In this document: positions 1-5,906 of the stretch, in pieces
Layout of the letters: the number at the start of each line of letters is the position of its first letter
How positions within the stretch are numbered: position 1 is the first letter of the stretch
From: Ktedonobacter sp.
Lineage (GTDB): Bacteria > Chloroflexota > Ktedonobacteria > Ktedonobacterales > Ktedonobacteraceae
Assembly (NCBI GenBank): GCA_003450555.1
Contig: DMFQ01000243.1
Location: 41,233 to 47,661 of the forward strand
Direction: 5' to 3'
Length of the DNA: 6,429 nucleotides
Notes under the pieces: model-generated
Told to the model about the DNA's origin: nothing
Database searches by the model: none
Seen by the model: the letters and a program-made list of their open reading frames with translations, nothing else
Made by a program: the position numbers and the translations under genes

Positions 1-8
1 AAAGAGCA

Positions 9-47
9 GGGTGGGGGCAAGCCCCACCCGTACATTTTAGCTACGGG
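9..47. repeat. REP-like GC-rich palindrome with a second, competing stem
   Basis: GGGTGGGG (9-16) pairs perfectly with CCCCACCC (22-29) around a 5-nt loop. A second stem, CCCGTA (27-32) with TACGGG (42-47), reuses bases 27-29, so the two stems compete. The element lies just past the 3' end of the minus-strand methyltransferase, so it could also help end that transcript. Read in that direction, however, only a short T-poor tail follows. Compact G/C palindromes of this type are often dispersed repeats in Chloroflexota and cyanobacterial genomes. Only one copy is present here, so the repeat status is inferred. Confidence 0.45.
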
Positions 48-95
48 AGAGTATAAGGGAGAAACAGATGGGATTGCATGCTTCGTGCTGGTGCT

Positions 96-1136
96 TTATG
101 TTGTAGTGCTGTGTTCTGGATCGATTTGTTGCAGCAGGAATGGGTAGTGGAGTTGTTGTTCCAGCAGGCGCTTTTGAGTCAGTTGTATTGCCAAATGGCT
201 TTGGTCACAGGCGATCCAACGGCGTTTGAGCTGCTCAGCAACCACTGGGGTGACGCCACTGCCACAAAAGCAGTCGAGGACAAGATCGCGCTCTTCGGAT
301 GAGGCCAGGATGATGCGTTCAAGGAGGGCGGCGGGTTTCTGTGTGGCGTAGCCGTTGCGTTCGGGATCTTTCTGATGGAGATGGCTAATGTCGCTCCAGA
401 CGTCTGCCGGGGTCATAATTGTATTCTCGTCATAGGTATAGAGTCGGCCCGAGGAGCGGATCGTCCAGGTAATGTGACCATCATTTCCCACGTTTTTGCG
501 CATATGGTTTCGTTTTTGCGAGCCGCGCCTTTCACCGATCCTCTCACCATGAAAGCAGTATTGGGCTGATTTTGTATAGAGTAAGAGGGTATCATGTTTG
601 CGGGCGAAAGACTTATAGGAGCGCCCACCGGTCTGATAATGCCAGATAATTTCGCTCTTGTAACCAGCTCCTTCGGCGTTTGGGCTGAACCCAAATATCT
701 CGTCCAGGATGATCTTCGCGTAGTGGATGGTGCGCCAGTCGAGGTGTACATAGAAACTTCCCTGCTCTGCTAAAAGGAGGTGCAGCAGCAAGAATGTTTC
801 GTATAGCCACTGGAGATAGATGTCGATGTTATTCTTCCACTTGTCGCTGTACGCCAGTTGTGTCCCGCTTATGAAGTCTCGTCCTGTCATAAAAGGAGGA
901 TCAATGTAAATGAGATTAACGGCGCCAACAAACTCATGCAGGAGTGCTGGTAGTACTTTGCTTTTGTTGCCGAGGATGAGACGATTGTGCCAGTCGTTTG
1001 TGGTTGATTGTGTCGCCAGGGCAATGTTTTCTGCTGGTTGACTGAGAAATGTATCAAGGGTATGCAGGTGGGTGGTTGAAGATGAAAGTACGCGCTCATC
1101 AAAGGGCTGCTTGCCCTGCCAAGTTAATGTTGCCAT
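96..1136 (-). CDS. Site-specific DNA methyltransferase (beta-class, N6-adenine or N4-cytosine)
   Basis: This 346-residue protein should transfer a methyl group from S-adenosylmethionine to an exocyclic amino group of adenine or cytosine in DNA. Catalytic motif IV is DPPF at residues 79-82, preceded by the hydrophobic strand NLIYI. The SAM-binding motif I, DCFCGSGVT, is near the C-terminus at 288-296, preceded by TQKP (265-268) and followed by ACD (309-311). Catalytic motif before SAM motif is the beta-class order of the N6_N4_Mtase family (Type III Mod, YhdJ-like). At 346 residues it lacks the extra domains of Type III Mod subunits. The start is the first possible one: an in-frame TGA lies five codons upstream. 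A weak GAAGAG precedes it. No endonuclease gene is adjacent inside the window, so it is either solitary or has its partner beyond position 1. The target sequence cannot be read from the protein. Confidence 0.93.
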   Translation of the reverse strand: MATLTWQGKQPFDERVLSSSTTHLHTLDTFLSQPAENIALATQSTTNDWHNRLILGNKSKVLPALLHEFVGAVNLIYIDPPFMTGRDFISGTQLAYSDKWKNNIDIYLQWLYETFLLLHLLLAEQGSFYVHLDWRTIHYAKIILDEIFGFSPNAEGAGYKSEIIWHYQTGGRSYKSFARKHDTLLLYTKSAQYCFHGERIGERRGSQKRNHMRKNVGNDGHITWTIRSSGRLYTYDENTIMTPADVWSDISHLHQKDPERNGYATQKPAALLERIILASSEERDLVLDCFCGSGVTPVVAEQLKRRWIACDQSHLAIQLTQKRLLEQQLHYPFLLQQIDPEHSTTT

Positions 1137-1237
1137 AGGAATTACTCTTCATTCTTTCAAAGTTATTTCAGGTGGCACGCAGAGAGTTGAGTTATGGCCT
1201 TCTATATCTCCTTAAGTCTACAACAGACATTATAGCG

Positions 1238-1246
1238 TGATACAAT
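1238..1246 (+). promoter_or_regulatory. Candidate extended -10 promoter element
   Basis: TGATACAAT matches the extended -10 pattern TGnTATAAT with one difference in the hexamer. The hexamer is at 1241-1246, and transcription would start near 1252-1254, about 60 bp ahead of the membrane-protein gene. No good -35 hexamer lies 16-18 bp upstream, which is tolerated by extended -10 promoters. Assignment is by eye only. Confidence 0.4.
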
Positions 1247-1264
1247 GCTCTTGCAAGAGCATTG
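1243..1264. promoter_or_regulatory. Perfect 22-bp palindrome, candidate operator
   Basis: The half-site CAATGCTCTTG (1243-1253) is followed directly by its exact reverse complement (1254-1264), with no spacer. It overlaps the candidate -10 box and is centred on the expected transcription start, a position where a bound dimer would block RNA polymerase. The site lies between two divergent genes, so it could control the membrane protein, the methyltransferase, or both. No T-run follows, which argues against a terminator. The regulator is unknown. Confidence 0.5.
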
Positions 1265-1311
1265 AGCAATAGCACTTAGGCTTTGAAAAAAATGTACGAG
1301 GATAAAGATAG

Positions 1312-1707
1312 ATGTCATATGTTTTCTGGACGCTCGCCTGCCTGTGCGCGTATATAGGTGGGCTGGTTATTCTGGTGAAAGTAACGCCACTTTTGCTCTT
1401 CCGTCGCTATGATGAAGGGTACTTTATGGCCATTGCGGCGGCAGATATAGTAGGTGGTATGTTCATTTTTGGTGCTGTCGCTGTGACATTTGCGTTGTTT
1501 AGCGGAACTTTTGCCGTCAGGTTACTAGATTTCTTTTTGTTGCTAGGGATTATCATCGTAGCTTTAAGGATGTCCTACAGCAGCTTTTATTCGCGCAGAG
1601 CTGCAAAAGCGCAGCGTGTATCACGCATTGTTGCGAGCGTCTATTGCCTGTTGCTTGGTCTGGCGGCCCTATTCTATCTTGTATCGCTCTTCGTACCGTC
1701 CAGTTAG
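1312..1707 (+). CDS. Small four-helix integral membrane protein, function unknown
   Basis: This 131-residue protein is mostly hydrophobic. Four likely membrane helices are visible at about residues 4-24, 39-63, 67-86 and 105-127. The two longest polar stretches are a short one with RRYDEG (31-36) and a basic one with SRRAAKAQR (94-102). With a basic loop between helices 3 and 4, and RR between helices 1 and 2, the positive-inside rule does not give a clean topology. There is no cleavable signal, enzymatic motif or family signature that I recognise. The start is ATG with GAGG (1298-1301) 10 nt upstream, and it lies downstream of the palindrome-controlled promoter candidate. The gene is on the same strand as acuB, but 143 bp separate them, so co-transcription is uncertain. 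It might be a DUF-type membrane protein. Confidence 0.8.
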   Translation: MSYVFWTLACLCAYIGGLVILVKVTPLLLFRRYDEGYFMAIAAADIVGGMFIFGAVAVTFALFSGTFAVRLLDFFLLLGIIIVALRMSYSSFYSRRAAKAQRVSRIVASVYCLLLGLAALFYLVSLFVPSS

Positions 1708-1752
1708 ATAGAGAGAGCGATCAACCTTTCAAACCTCATAGTCTATTGTTTT

Positions 1753-1800
1753 ATACCCTCTCCTTCGAGCTAACATGAATCTTAGCTATTTTATGGGTAT
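1753..1800. other. Nested inverted repeats in the gap before acuB
   Basis: An inner pair, AGCTAA (1768-1773) and TTAGCT (1782-1787), has an 8-nt loop and is followed by ATTTTAT. An outer pair, ATACCC (1753-1758) and GGGTAT (1795-1800), encloses it with 9-nt and 7-nt internal loops. This could be a weak terminator of the membrane-protein gene or a leader structure of the acu operon. The stems are short, so chance is possible. Confidence 0.25.
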
Positions 1801-1850
1801 CGCATTTGACAGAAGAGCGCAAGAGAGCGACTCAATAAGGGGGCAGCATC

Positions 1851-2594
1851 ATGATTGTAAGAGATATAATGACCACGAAGATGATCACAGTAGTAGCTGA
1901 CGATACGCTCAGCCACGCGGCGAACCTGTTGAGGCAATTCCAGATTCATCACTTACCTGTGGTTCGCCATGTTCATACTCCTGAAATAGAGAAGACAGAA
2001 CAAGGTGCGCTCAAAACACTGCACATTCTTGAGGGTTTGTTAACCTCGCAAGATATTGACCTGGTGGTGGCATTGGATAAACAGCGATCTTCAGGAGATC
2101 TGCTGAATCGTCCCTGGTACAGCCAGCGTGTCGCTGAAGTAATGCATCGTGCCTCCATTCGCGTTACTCCAACAACGAACGTAGGCGCTGCGGCACAACT
2201 CCTCGTCGAACGAGGCCTCAATTGTCTGCCTGTGGTGGAATATGAGCAGGTGGAAGGGGGAAAAGAACCTCAGAATGTCCTGATTGGTTTACTCACGCGT
2301 AGTGATCTACTCATAGCTCTGGCGCGCGCGATGGGTATCTTTGAGCCGGGAATGCAATTGATCATTCTCCTGCCATTGGGCGATATGACTCCATTAGCAC
2401 AAACATTGCTCATGACGGCGGAAATGCATGTGCAGGTGCACAGTGTCATAGTAGCACCTCAAAATAGTGAACCTCGCGTTGCGACACTGCGCATTGGAAC
2501 CATTAACCCCTCTCCTTTGTTAGTTCGTTTGCATGAAGCAACTATTGCATATACATTTGCCGACCCACTATTGGAAGGTGATTCACATGCCTGA
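1851..2594 (+). CDS. acuB: AcuB-like protein: tandem CBS domains plus ACT-like domain
   Basis: This is a 247-residue soluble, cytoplasmic protein. CBS domain 1 spans about residues 5-76 and contains the closing motif GLLTSQDI (62-69). CBS domain 2 spans about 94-160 and closes with GLLTRSDLL (146-154). The tail, roughly 166-237, has the alternating strand/helix pattern of an ACT-like domain, which is the AcuB architecture of Bacillus. CBS pairs usually bind adenine nucleotides and ACT domains bind small ligands, so a sensor role is expected; the exact role of AcuB is not settled even in Bacillus. The ATG has a strong AAGGGGG (1837-1843) at 7 nt spacing. The gene overlaps the downstream deacetylase/acetyltransferase gene by 8 bp, so translation of the two is probably coupled. 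That neighbour supports the AcuB assignment over a generic CBS protein. Confidence 0.88.
   Translation: MIVRDIMTTKMITVVADDTLSHAANLLRQFQIHHLPVVRHVHTPEIEKTEQGALKTLHILEGLLTSQDIDLVVALDKQRSSGDLLNRPWYSQRVAEVMHRASIRVTPTTNVGAAAQLLVERGLNCLPVVEYEQVEGGKEPQNVLIGLLTRSDLLIALARAMGIFEPGMQLIILLPLGDMTPLAQTLLMTAEMHVQVHSVIVAPQNSEPRVATLRIGTINPSPLLVRLHEATIAYTFADPLLEGDSHA
2573..2580 (+). promoter_or_regulatory. Ribosome binding site that fixes the acuC-acuA start at 2587
   Basis: GGAAGGTG ends 6 nt before ATG 2587, a near-ideal arrangement. A longer reading from ATG 2533 would add 18 residues (MKQLLHIHLP...) inside acuB without a comparable site. The site is within the end of acuB, which fits coupled translation. 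Confidence 0.7.
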
Positions 2595-4584
2595 AAAGCC
2601 CTCTGCCTCATCCAGAGCGCGTCTTATTTTTGATCCCGCCGAACTGGCATACAACTTTGGCGCGGATCATCCACTACAGGCACGCCGCCTGATTGCGCTC
2701 ATGGATCTGTTGAAGGCGAGTGGACTCTGGAACAGTATGAATGAGCAGACCCGCTTACCGCTCCGTGCTGCAACCATAGAAGAATTAAGCCTGAATCATA
2801 CCGCAGATTATCTCGATGCGGTACAGCGTCTTAGTGGAGGCGATAGAAAAGGGCTGCCAGCGTCCGAGCAGGAGGAGTTGAAAAGGCTAGAACTTCACTA
2901 TGGCTTTGGTGAAGGCGACACCCCAGCTCTACCTGATATGCATAATGTAAGTGCAAAAATCGCTGGGGGGACGCTAGTAGCGTTAAGCGCAGTGATGGGA
3001 TTACCGGAAGGAGGAGCGTTTAGCTCGAAAGAGGAGCTTCCACTGCATGTATATCATCCCGGCGGCGGATTGCATCATGCCTGGGCTGATCGTGCCTCTG
3101 GCTTCTGTGTCTACAATGATATTTCGGTAGCCATTGCTCACGTTCTGCAATCCAGCGAAGCCAAGGTCCTTTATATCGACTTTGACGCACACCATGGCGA
3201 TGGTGTGCAGCGCTCATTCTACGATGATCCCCGTGTTATGACGATTTCGTTTCACGAGACGGGACGTTATCTCTTTCCAGGGACCGGTGATGTACTCGAA
3301 CTCGGCAGCGGTGTAGGGCGCGGCTACTCGGTCAACATACCATTGGAGCCGTTTACCGAGGATGATTCATATATTGAGGCAATGGACGCGTTACTCCAAC
3401 CTTTGATCACATTTTTCGCGCCTGATGTCATTGTCAGCGTGCATGGTTGCGATACCCATGCCTGGGATCCCTTGACCCACTTGAAATTGACCATGCGCGG
3501 TATTCAGAAGCAGATGAAATTTACGCACGAGTTGGCGCACAGCTATTGCCAGGGGCGTTGGGTAGCTCTGGGCGGAGGCGGCTATGATCTGTTTCGCGTG
3601 GTTCCTCGTGCCTGGGCAATGTTGTGGGCAGAGATGTCGGAGCAGGCCCTGCCAAAGGAATTACCCGCAGAGTGGGTTACCCGCTGGCGGCCCGAATGGT
3701 TGGCTGTACAAGAACAGGAGGAGGCCGCGCAGGAAGTGATGGGGAAGTCATCTGCAGTGGATGATTTTCCTACCATCTTCATGGATCGACAGGAGGATTT
3801 TCCCGCACAGCCACGACGCTGGGAGATCAACCAGGCGAATCGGCATACTGTTGCCCTGGTACGCCATCTACTTGTGCCTACATCAGTGCGCCACGCCTTT
3901 CCCGCCATACAGTACAGATCGCCACTTACAGGGCTCTTCGATCTGTTACACCTACGTGGCAGTGCGACACCGTCGCGCAGCAAAGTAATCGAGACAAAAG
4001 CAGGCCTGGTGTTATTGCGTGATTTTTGCCCTCCCTCCTTTGTTGAACGCCTGAGAGCAGACAGCGGATTGCGGGCCTTCGCGCGTCTTCCCGAGCGCGA
4101 ACACCAACTGCTGCTCGGCATATCCAAAAGTCCGGATTGCGCACTTACGCTGGCCCATACACCAACAGGAGAGATCATAGGGGAGGTAACATTGGCTCCA
4201 GGAGATGCATGGTGGGATGGTATCGAAAACGTCTATGAAGTCGCGATCGAGGTCAGCTCGAACTGGCGAGGGATGGGTATTGCCAAGCAGTTGCTAGCGT
4301 TTGCCCTTGAGCTGGATGCTTTGGAGGACATGATCCTGTTTGCTATAGGCCTATCCTGGCATTGGGATATCGAGGGTCTGGGGATAACAATTCACCGCTA
4401 TCGACAACTCATAGCCAATCTTTTTGAGTCGCAGGGCTTCGTGGAATATCCCACTACTGAACCAAATGTCAGCATGGAACCAGGCAATATCCTGTTGGCG
4501 CGTATTGGCAGCCGTGTGGATCAGCGCGTAGCAAGCCAGTTTTACAGCCGTATGTTAAGTTCGCCCAATCTTTCGGGCGTGTAA
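2587..4584 (+). CDS. acuC: AcuC-type zinc deacetylase fused to AcuA-type GNAT acetyltransferase
   Basis: One uninterrupted 665-residue frame carries two opposing enzymes. Residues ~10-430 are a class I HDAC/AcuC domain: tandem histidines in GGGLHHA (H163, H164), YIDFDAHHGDG with D198, zinc ligands D200 and H202, and D205, the third zinc ligand D289 in HGCDTHAWDPLTH, and the catalytic tyrosine Y333 in LGGGGYD. Every expected active-site residue is present. Residues ~465-655 match AcuA: the acetyl-CoA loop NWRGMGIA (559-566, R-x-x-G-x-A), then WHWDIEG (591-597), TEP (624-626) and NILLARIG (634-641). In Bacillus subtilis AcuA acetylates and inactivates acetyl-CoA synthetase and AcuC reverses it; these are separate proteins there. 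The 665 length is close to AcuC plus AcuA. The probable substrate is acetyl-CoA synthetase, whose gene is not in the window. Whether such fusions are already known I cannot tell. Confidence 0.92.
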   Translation: MPEKPSASSRARLIFDPAELAYNFGADHPLQARRLIALMDLLKASGLWNSMNEQTRLPLRAATIEELSLNHTADYLDAVQRLSGGDRKGLPASEQEELKRLELHYGFGEGDTPALPDMHNVSAKIAGGTLVALSAVMGLPEGGAFSSKEELPLHVYHPGGGLHHAWADRASGFCVYNDISVAIAHVLQSSEAKVLYIDFDAHHGDGVQRSFYDDPRVMTISFHETGRYLFPGTGDVLELGSGVGRGYSVNIPLEPFTEDDSYIEAMDALLQPLITFFAPDVIVSVHGCDTHAWDPLTHLKLTMRGIQKQMKFTHELAHSYCQGRWVALGGGGYDLFRVVPRAWAMLWAEMSEQALPKELPAEWVTRWRPEWLAVQEQEEAAQEVMGKSSAVDDFPTIFMDRQEDFPAQPRRWEINQANRHTVALVRHLLVPTSVRHAFPAIQYRSPLTGLFDLLHLRGSATPSRSKVIETKAGLVLLRDFCPPSFVERLRADSGLRAFARLPEREHQLLLGISKSPDCALTLAHTPTGEIIGEVTLAPGDAWWDGIENVYEVAIEVSSNWRGMGIAKQLLAFALELDALEDMILFAIGLSWHWDIEGLGITIHRYRQLIANLFESQGFVEYPTTEPNVSMEPGNILLARIGSRVDQRVASQFYSRMLSSPNLSGV

Positions 4585-4601
4585 TCAATGCTCTTGTTTT
4601 T
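4562..4601 (+). terminator. Weak candidate terminator at the end of the acu operon
   Basis: CGCCC (4562-4566) and GGGCG (4575-4579) form a 5-bp stem with an 8-nt loop across the last codons of the gene. A T-rich run (4594-4601, TTGTTTTT) follows, but 14 nt after the stem, which is far for an intrinsic terminator. The arrangement is suggestive only. Confidence 0.28.
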
Positions 4602-4635
4602 CTGGTTGTGATGTTTGATATGCTCAGGAGTTACT

Positions 4636-4680
4636 GAGGAGGTCGTATCATTGCCATTGCGTCAATTTTTGGTTGTGTGA
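4636..4680 (+). other. Orphan consensus Shine-Dalgarno with a 9-codon TTG frame
   Basis: GAGGAGGT (4636-4643) is a near-perfect ribosome binding site. Seven nt later, TTG 4651 opens a frame of nine codons (LPLRQFLVV, the first read as Met) ending at TGA 4678-4680. Part of the site can pair locally, CTCAG (4623-4627) with CTGAG (4634-4638), and GGAGGT (4638-4643) is also complementary to ACCTCC at 4730-4735. It may be a leader peptide, the remnant of a lost gene, or chance. No gene follows closely, which weakens the leader idea. Confidence 0.18.
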
Positions 4681-4824
4681 CCTTGCAGGATAACTGTCTA
4701 TAACTCGCTCAAAGCCGCTTCGACGAGCAACCTCCACTTATCTTCTGATGAATAGTTATGATTCTGCAAAAATAGCTTTATCAAAAGCAATCCAAAAACA
4801 TAGGTCTGGCGTATTACTTTTTAG

Positions 4825-4919
4825 AAGCGATGTACGGCTGGTTGCTTATGCGCCCACCGTGGACAACCACGCAGCATATCCCAGTCATGTTCGTAGATAC
4901 ATATTCATAAGCATCGCTT
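4825..4919. repeat. Bulged inverted repeat enclosing a small hairpin
   Basis: The right arm at 4906-4919 reads CATAAGCATCGCTT. Its reverse complement is found on the left as AAGCGATG (4825-4832) and TGCTTATG (4843-4850), so the left arm equals the right arm with about 12 extra bases inserted. Between the arms, CGTGG (4858-4862) and CCACG (4867-4871) form a 5-bp hairpin with an ACAA loop. The element stops 4 bp before the next foldback. It may be a structured RNA or the end of a mobile element. No family recognised. Confidence 0.45.
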
Positions 4920-4923
4920 TATC

Positions 4924-5024
4924 AATACCTACTAAGTACAATCAAGGAACAAACGCGGAATGAATCATGCTCATCAAGCACGCACTATGCCGCGAAAGTA
5001 ATGTGAATGTACTTAGTAGGTATT
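4924..5024. repeat. 101-bp foldback element, MITE-like or leader hairpin
   Basis: The left arm AATACCTACTAAGTACA (4924-4940) and right arm TGTACTTAGTAGGTATT (5008-5024) are perfect 17-bp inverted repeats, continued after one mismatch by TCA/TGA. On the same symmetry axis, CGCGG (4954-4958) pairs with CCGCG (4990-4994) and TGCT (4968-4971) with AGCA (4977-4980). So the whole element folds as one long, interrupted hairpin. It ends 33 bp before the ferritin-like gene. I found no obvious target-site duplication. Alternatives are a small non-autonomous transposon-like element or a regulatory 5' leader. Confidence 0.65.
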
Positions 5025-5057
5025 TCATTTCACACCTTGAAAGGGTTAACTTATCCT

Positions 5058-5834
5058 ATGAAGACACCTGAAGAGATGTCCAAAGAGACTCCAACTATGC
5101 TTGTTGGAAAAAGCTCACGTCGTACTCTATTGCGAGGGGCTGTTGCGGGGGCTGCGGGTATTGCAGCGGTAGGGGCTAGCGCTCTCTGGTTGCCAAAGAA
5201 TGTCCTTGCAAGTACTGACACGGAGGGGCCTGAAGATACCATCGTACAGATACTGAGTATCGCGGCGACAGCGGAACAACTGGCCGTCACCTTCTACTCC
5301 AATGGAATTGCCAATGCTAATGCTCTTGGCATCACAGGCGATGATTTGCTCTATCTGAAAGCAGCAGTTGTTGAAGAGCAGATCCATGAGAACTTTCTGG
5401 TAGCAAATGGCGGCAAATCATTGACCAGCACCTTTAGTTTCCCCAGCGGTGCTGCTACGTTCCAGGATCTTAACACATTCATCACTACCTTAAACCAGCT
5501 TGAGACTGACTTTGTTGCAGCGTATCTTGCTGCAGTTAGCGAATTTTCGCAATACAATCAGCCTCGCCTGGCACAAATTGCAGGTCAAATCCTCGCTATT
5601 GAGTCTGAGCACCGTGCTATTGGGCGTTCGATCAGCCCGAATACCCAAGTTCCCAATAACCGAGCTTATGCTCCTGCATTGTTAGAGTCTGTAGGTGATG
5701 CTGTCGATGCGCTTTCGGCTCAGGGGTACTTAAGTCCAAAGTCTGGCAATAGTTATACCTACAGTGCAGTAAGTCTGACGGACTCCTTTGTCACTGTACG
5801 TACACCTGTGGTGGCTGGCGAAGACAACGACTAA
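5058..5834 (+). CDS. Tat-exported ferritin-like domain protein
   Basis: This 258-residue protein has a twin-arginine signal: SSRRTLLRG (19-27), a hydrophobic stretch to about 45, and a likely cleavage site after VLA (49-51). The mature part, about 58-195, is helical and shows the ferritin-type metal-ligand pattern: E73 in AEQ, E107 and H110 in EEQIH, E149 in LETD, and E182 and H185 in ESEH. This resembles the Ferritin_2 family, which includes desiccation-related proteins. Tat export implies cytoplasmic folding, perhaps with metal loading, and a location outside the membrane. The tail (~195-258) is not ferritin-like and I do not recognise it. ATG 5058 is chosen with GAAAGGG (5039-5045) at a rather long 12 nt spacing. 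An upstream in-frame ATG at 5007 lies inside the foldback arm and would bury the signal. ATG 5076 and 5097 are possible alternatives. The physiological role (iron or oxidative stress, desiccation) is inferred. Confidence 0.87.
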   Translation: MKTPEEMSKETPTMLVGKSSRRTLLRGAVAGAAGIAAVGASALWLPKNVLASTDTEGPEDTIVQILSIAATAEQLAVTFYSNGIANANALGITGDDLLYLKAAVVEEQIHENFLVANGGKSLTSTFSFPSGAATFQDLNTFITTLNQLETDFVAAYLAAVSEFSQYNQPRLAQIAGQILAIESEHRAIGRSISPNTQVPNNRAYAPALLESVGDAVDALSAQGYLSPKSGNSYTYSAVSLTDSFVTVRTPVVAGEDND

Positions 5835-5849
5835 TTGTAGTAGGATTAT

Positions 5850-5878
5850 CCCTTGATGAAGGGCCTGTTTTGAACAGG
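5850..5878. other. Two abutting small hairpins after the ferritin-like gene
   Basis: CCCTT (5850-5854) pairs with AAGGG (5859-5863) around GATG. Immediately after it, CCTGTT (5864-5869) pairs with AACAGG (5873-5878) around TTG. No T-run follows, so they are not classic terminators on their own. They may protect the 3' end of the messenger, upstream of the main terminator at 5907. Confidence 0.4.
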
Positions 5879-5906
5879 TCAGGAACGACAAAGCAGAAAA
5901 CATTAT

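Larger units (their letters stand above)
4585..5057. other. 473-bp gene-free region rich in inverted repeats
   Basis: No convincing gene is visible on either strand. A 71-codon frame at 4748-4963 lacks a ribosome binding site and family resemblance. Composition shifts sharply: only 17 of the 60 bases in 4741-4800 are G or C. The stretch contains, in order, an exact copy of the upstream operator half-site (4586-4596), an orphan Shine-Dalgarno sequence (4636-4643), a bulged inverted repeat (4825-4919) and a 101-bp foldback (4924-5024). This looks like a structured or mobile-element-derived region rather than a decayed gene. Confidence 0.6.

Noticed and set aside
413..751. 112-codon minus-strand frame inside the methyltransferase gene
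   Set aside because: It is a shifted-frame shadow of the methyltransferase, which has clear motifs; the shadow has none.
1806..1811. Consensus -35 hexamer TTGACA ahead of acuB
   Set aside because: No acceptable -10 hexamer lies 16-18 bp downstream, so I do not call a promoter.
1712..1830. Direct repeat AGAGAGCGA at 1712-1720 and 1822-1830
   Set aside because: Nine bases of low-complexity purine sequence; not enough to call a target duplication or regulatory repeat.
2533..2586. 18-residue N-terminal extension of the deacetylase
   Set aside because: It lies inside acuB in another frame, while ATG 2587 has a strong ribosome binding site and fits the usual AcuC N-terminus.
3582..4178. 198-codon antisense frame opposite acuC-acuA
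   Set aside because: The product is low-complexity, rich in Arg, Ser and Cys, as expected from antisense reading of a coding gene, with no recognisable domain.
4748..4963. 71-codon frame in the gene-free region
   Set aside because: No ribosome binding site, no family resemblance, and it runs through both inverted repeats.
5007..5057. Upstream in-frame start of the ferritin-like gene
   Set aside because: The ATG is inside the foldback arm, lacks a ribosome binding site, and would add 17 residues before a Tat signal that already has a normal leader.
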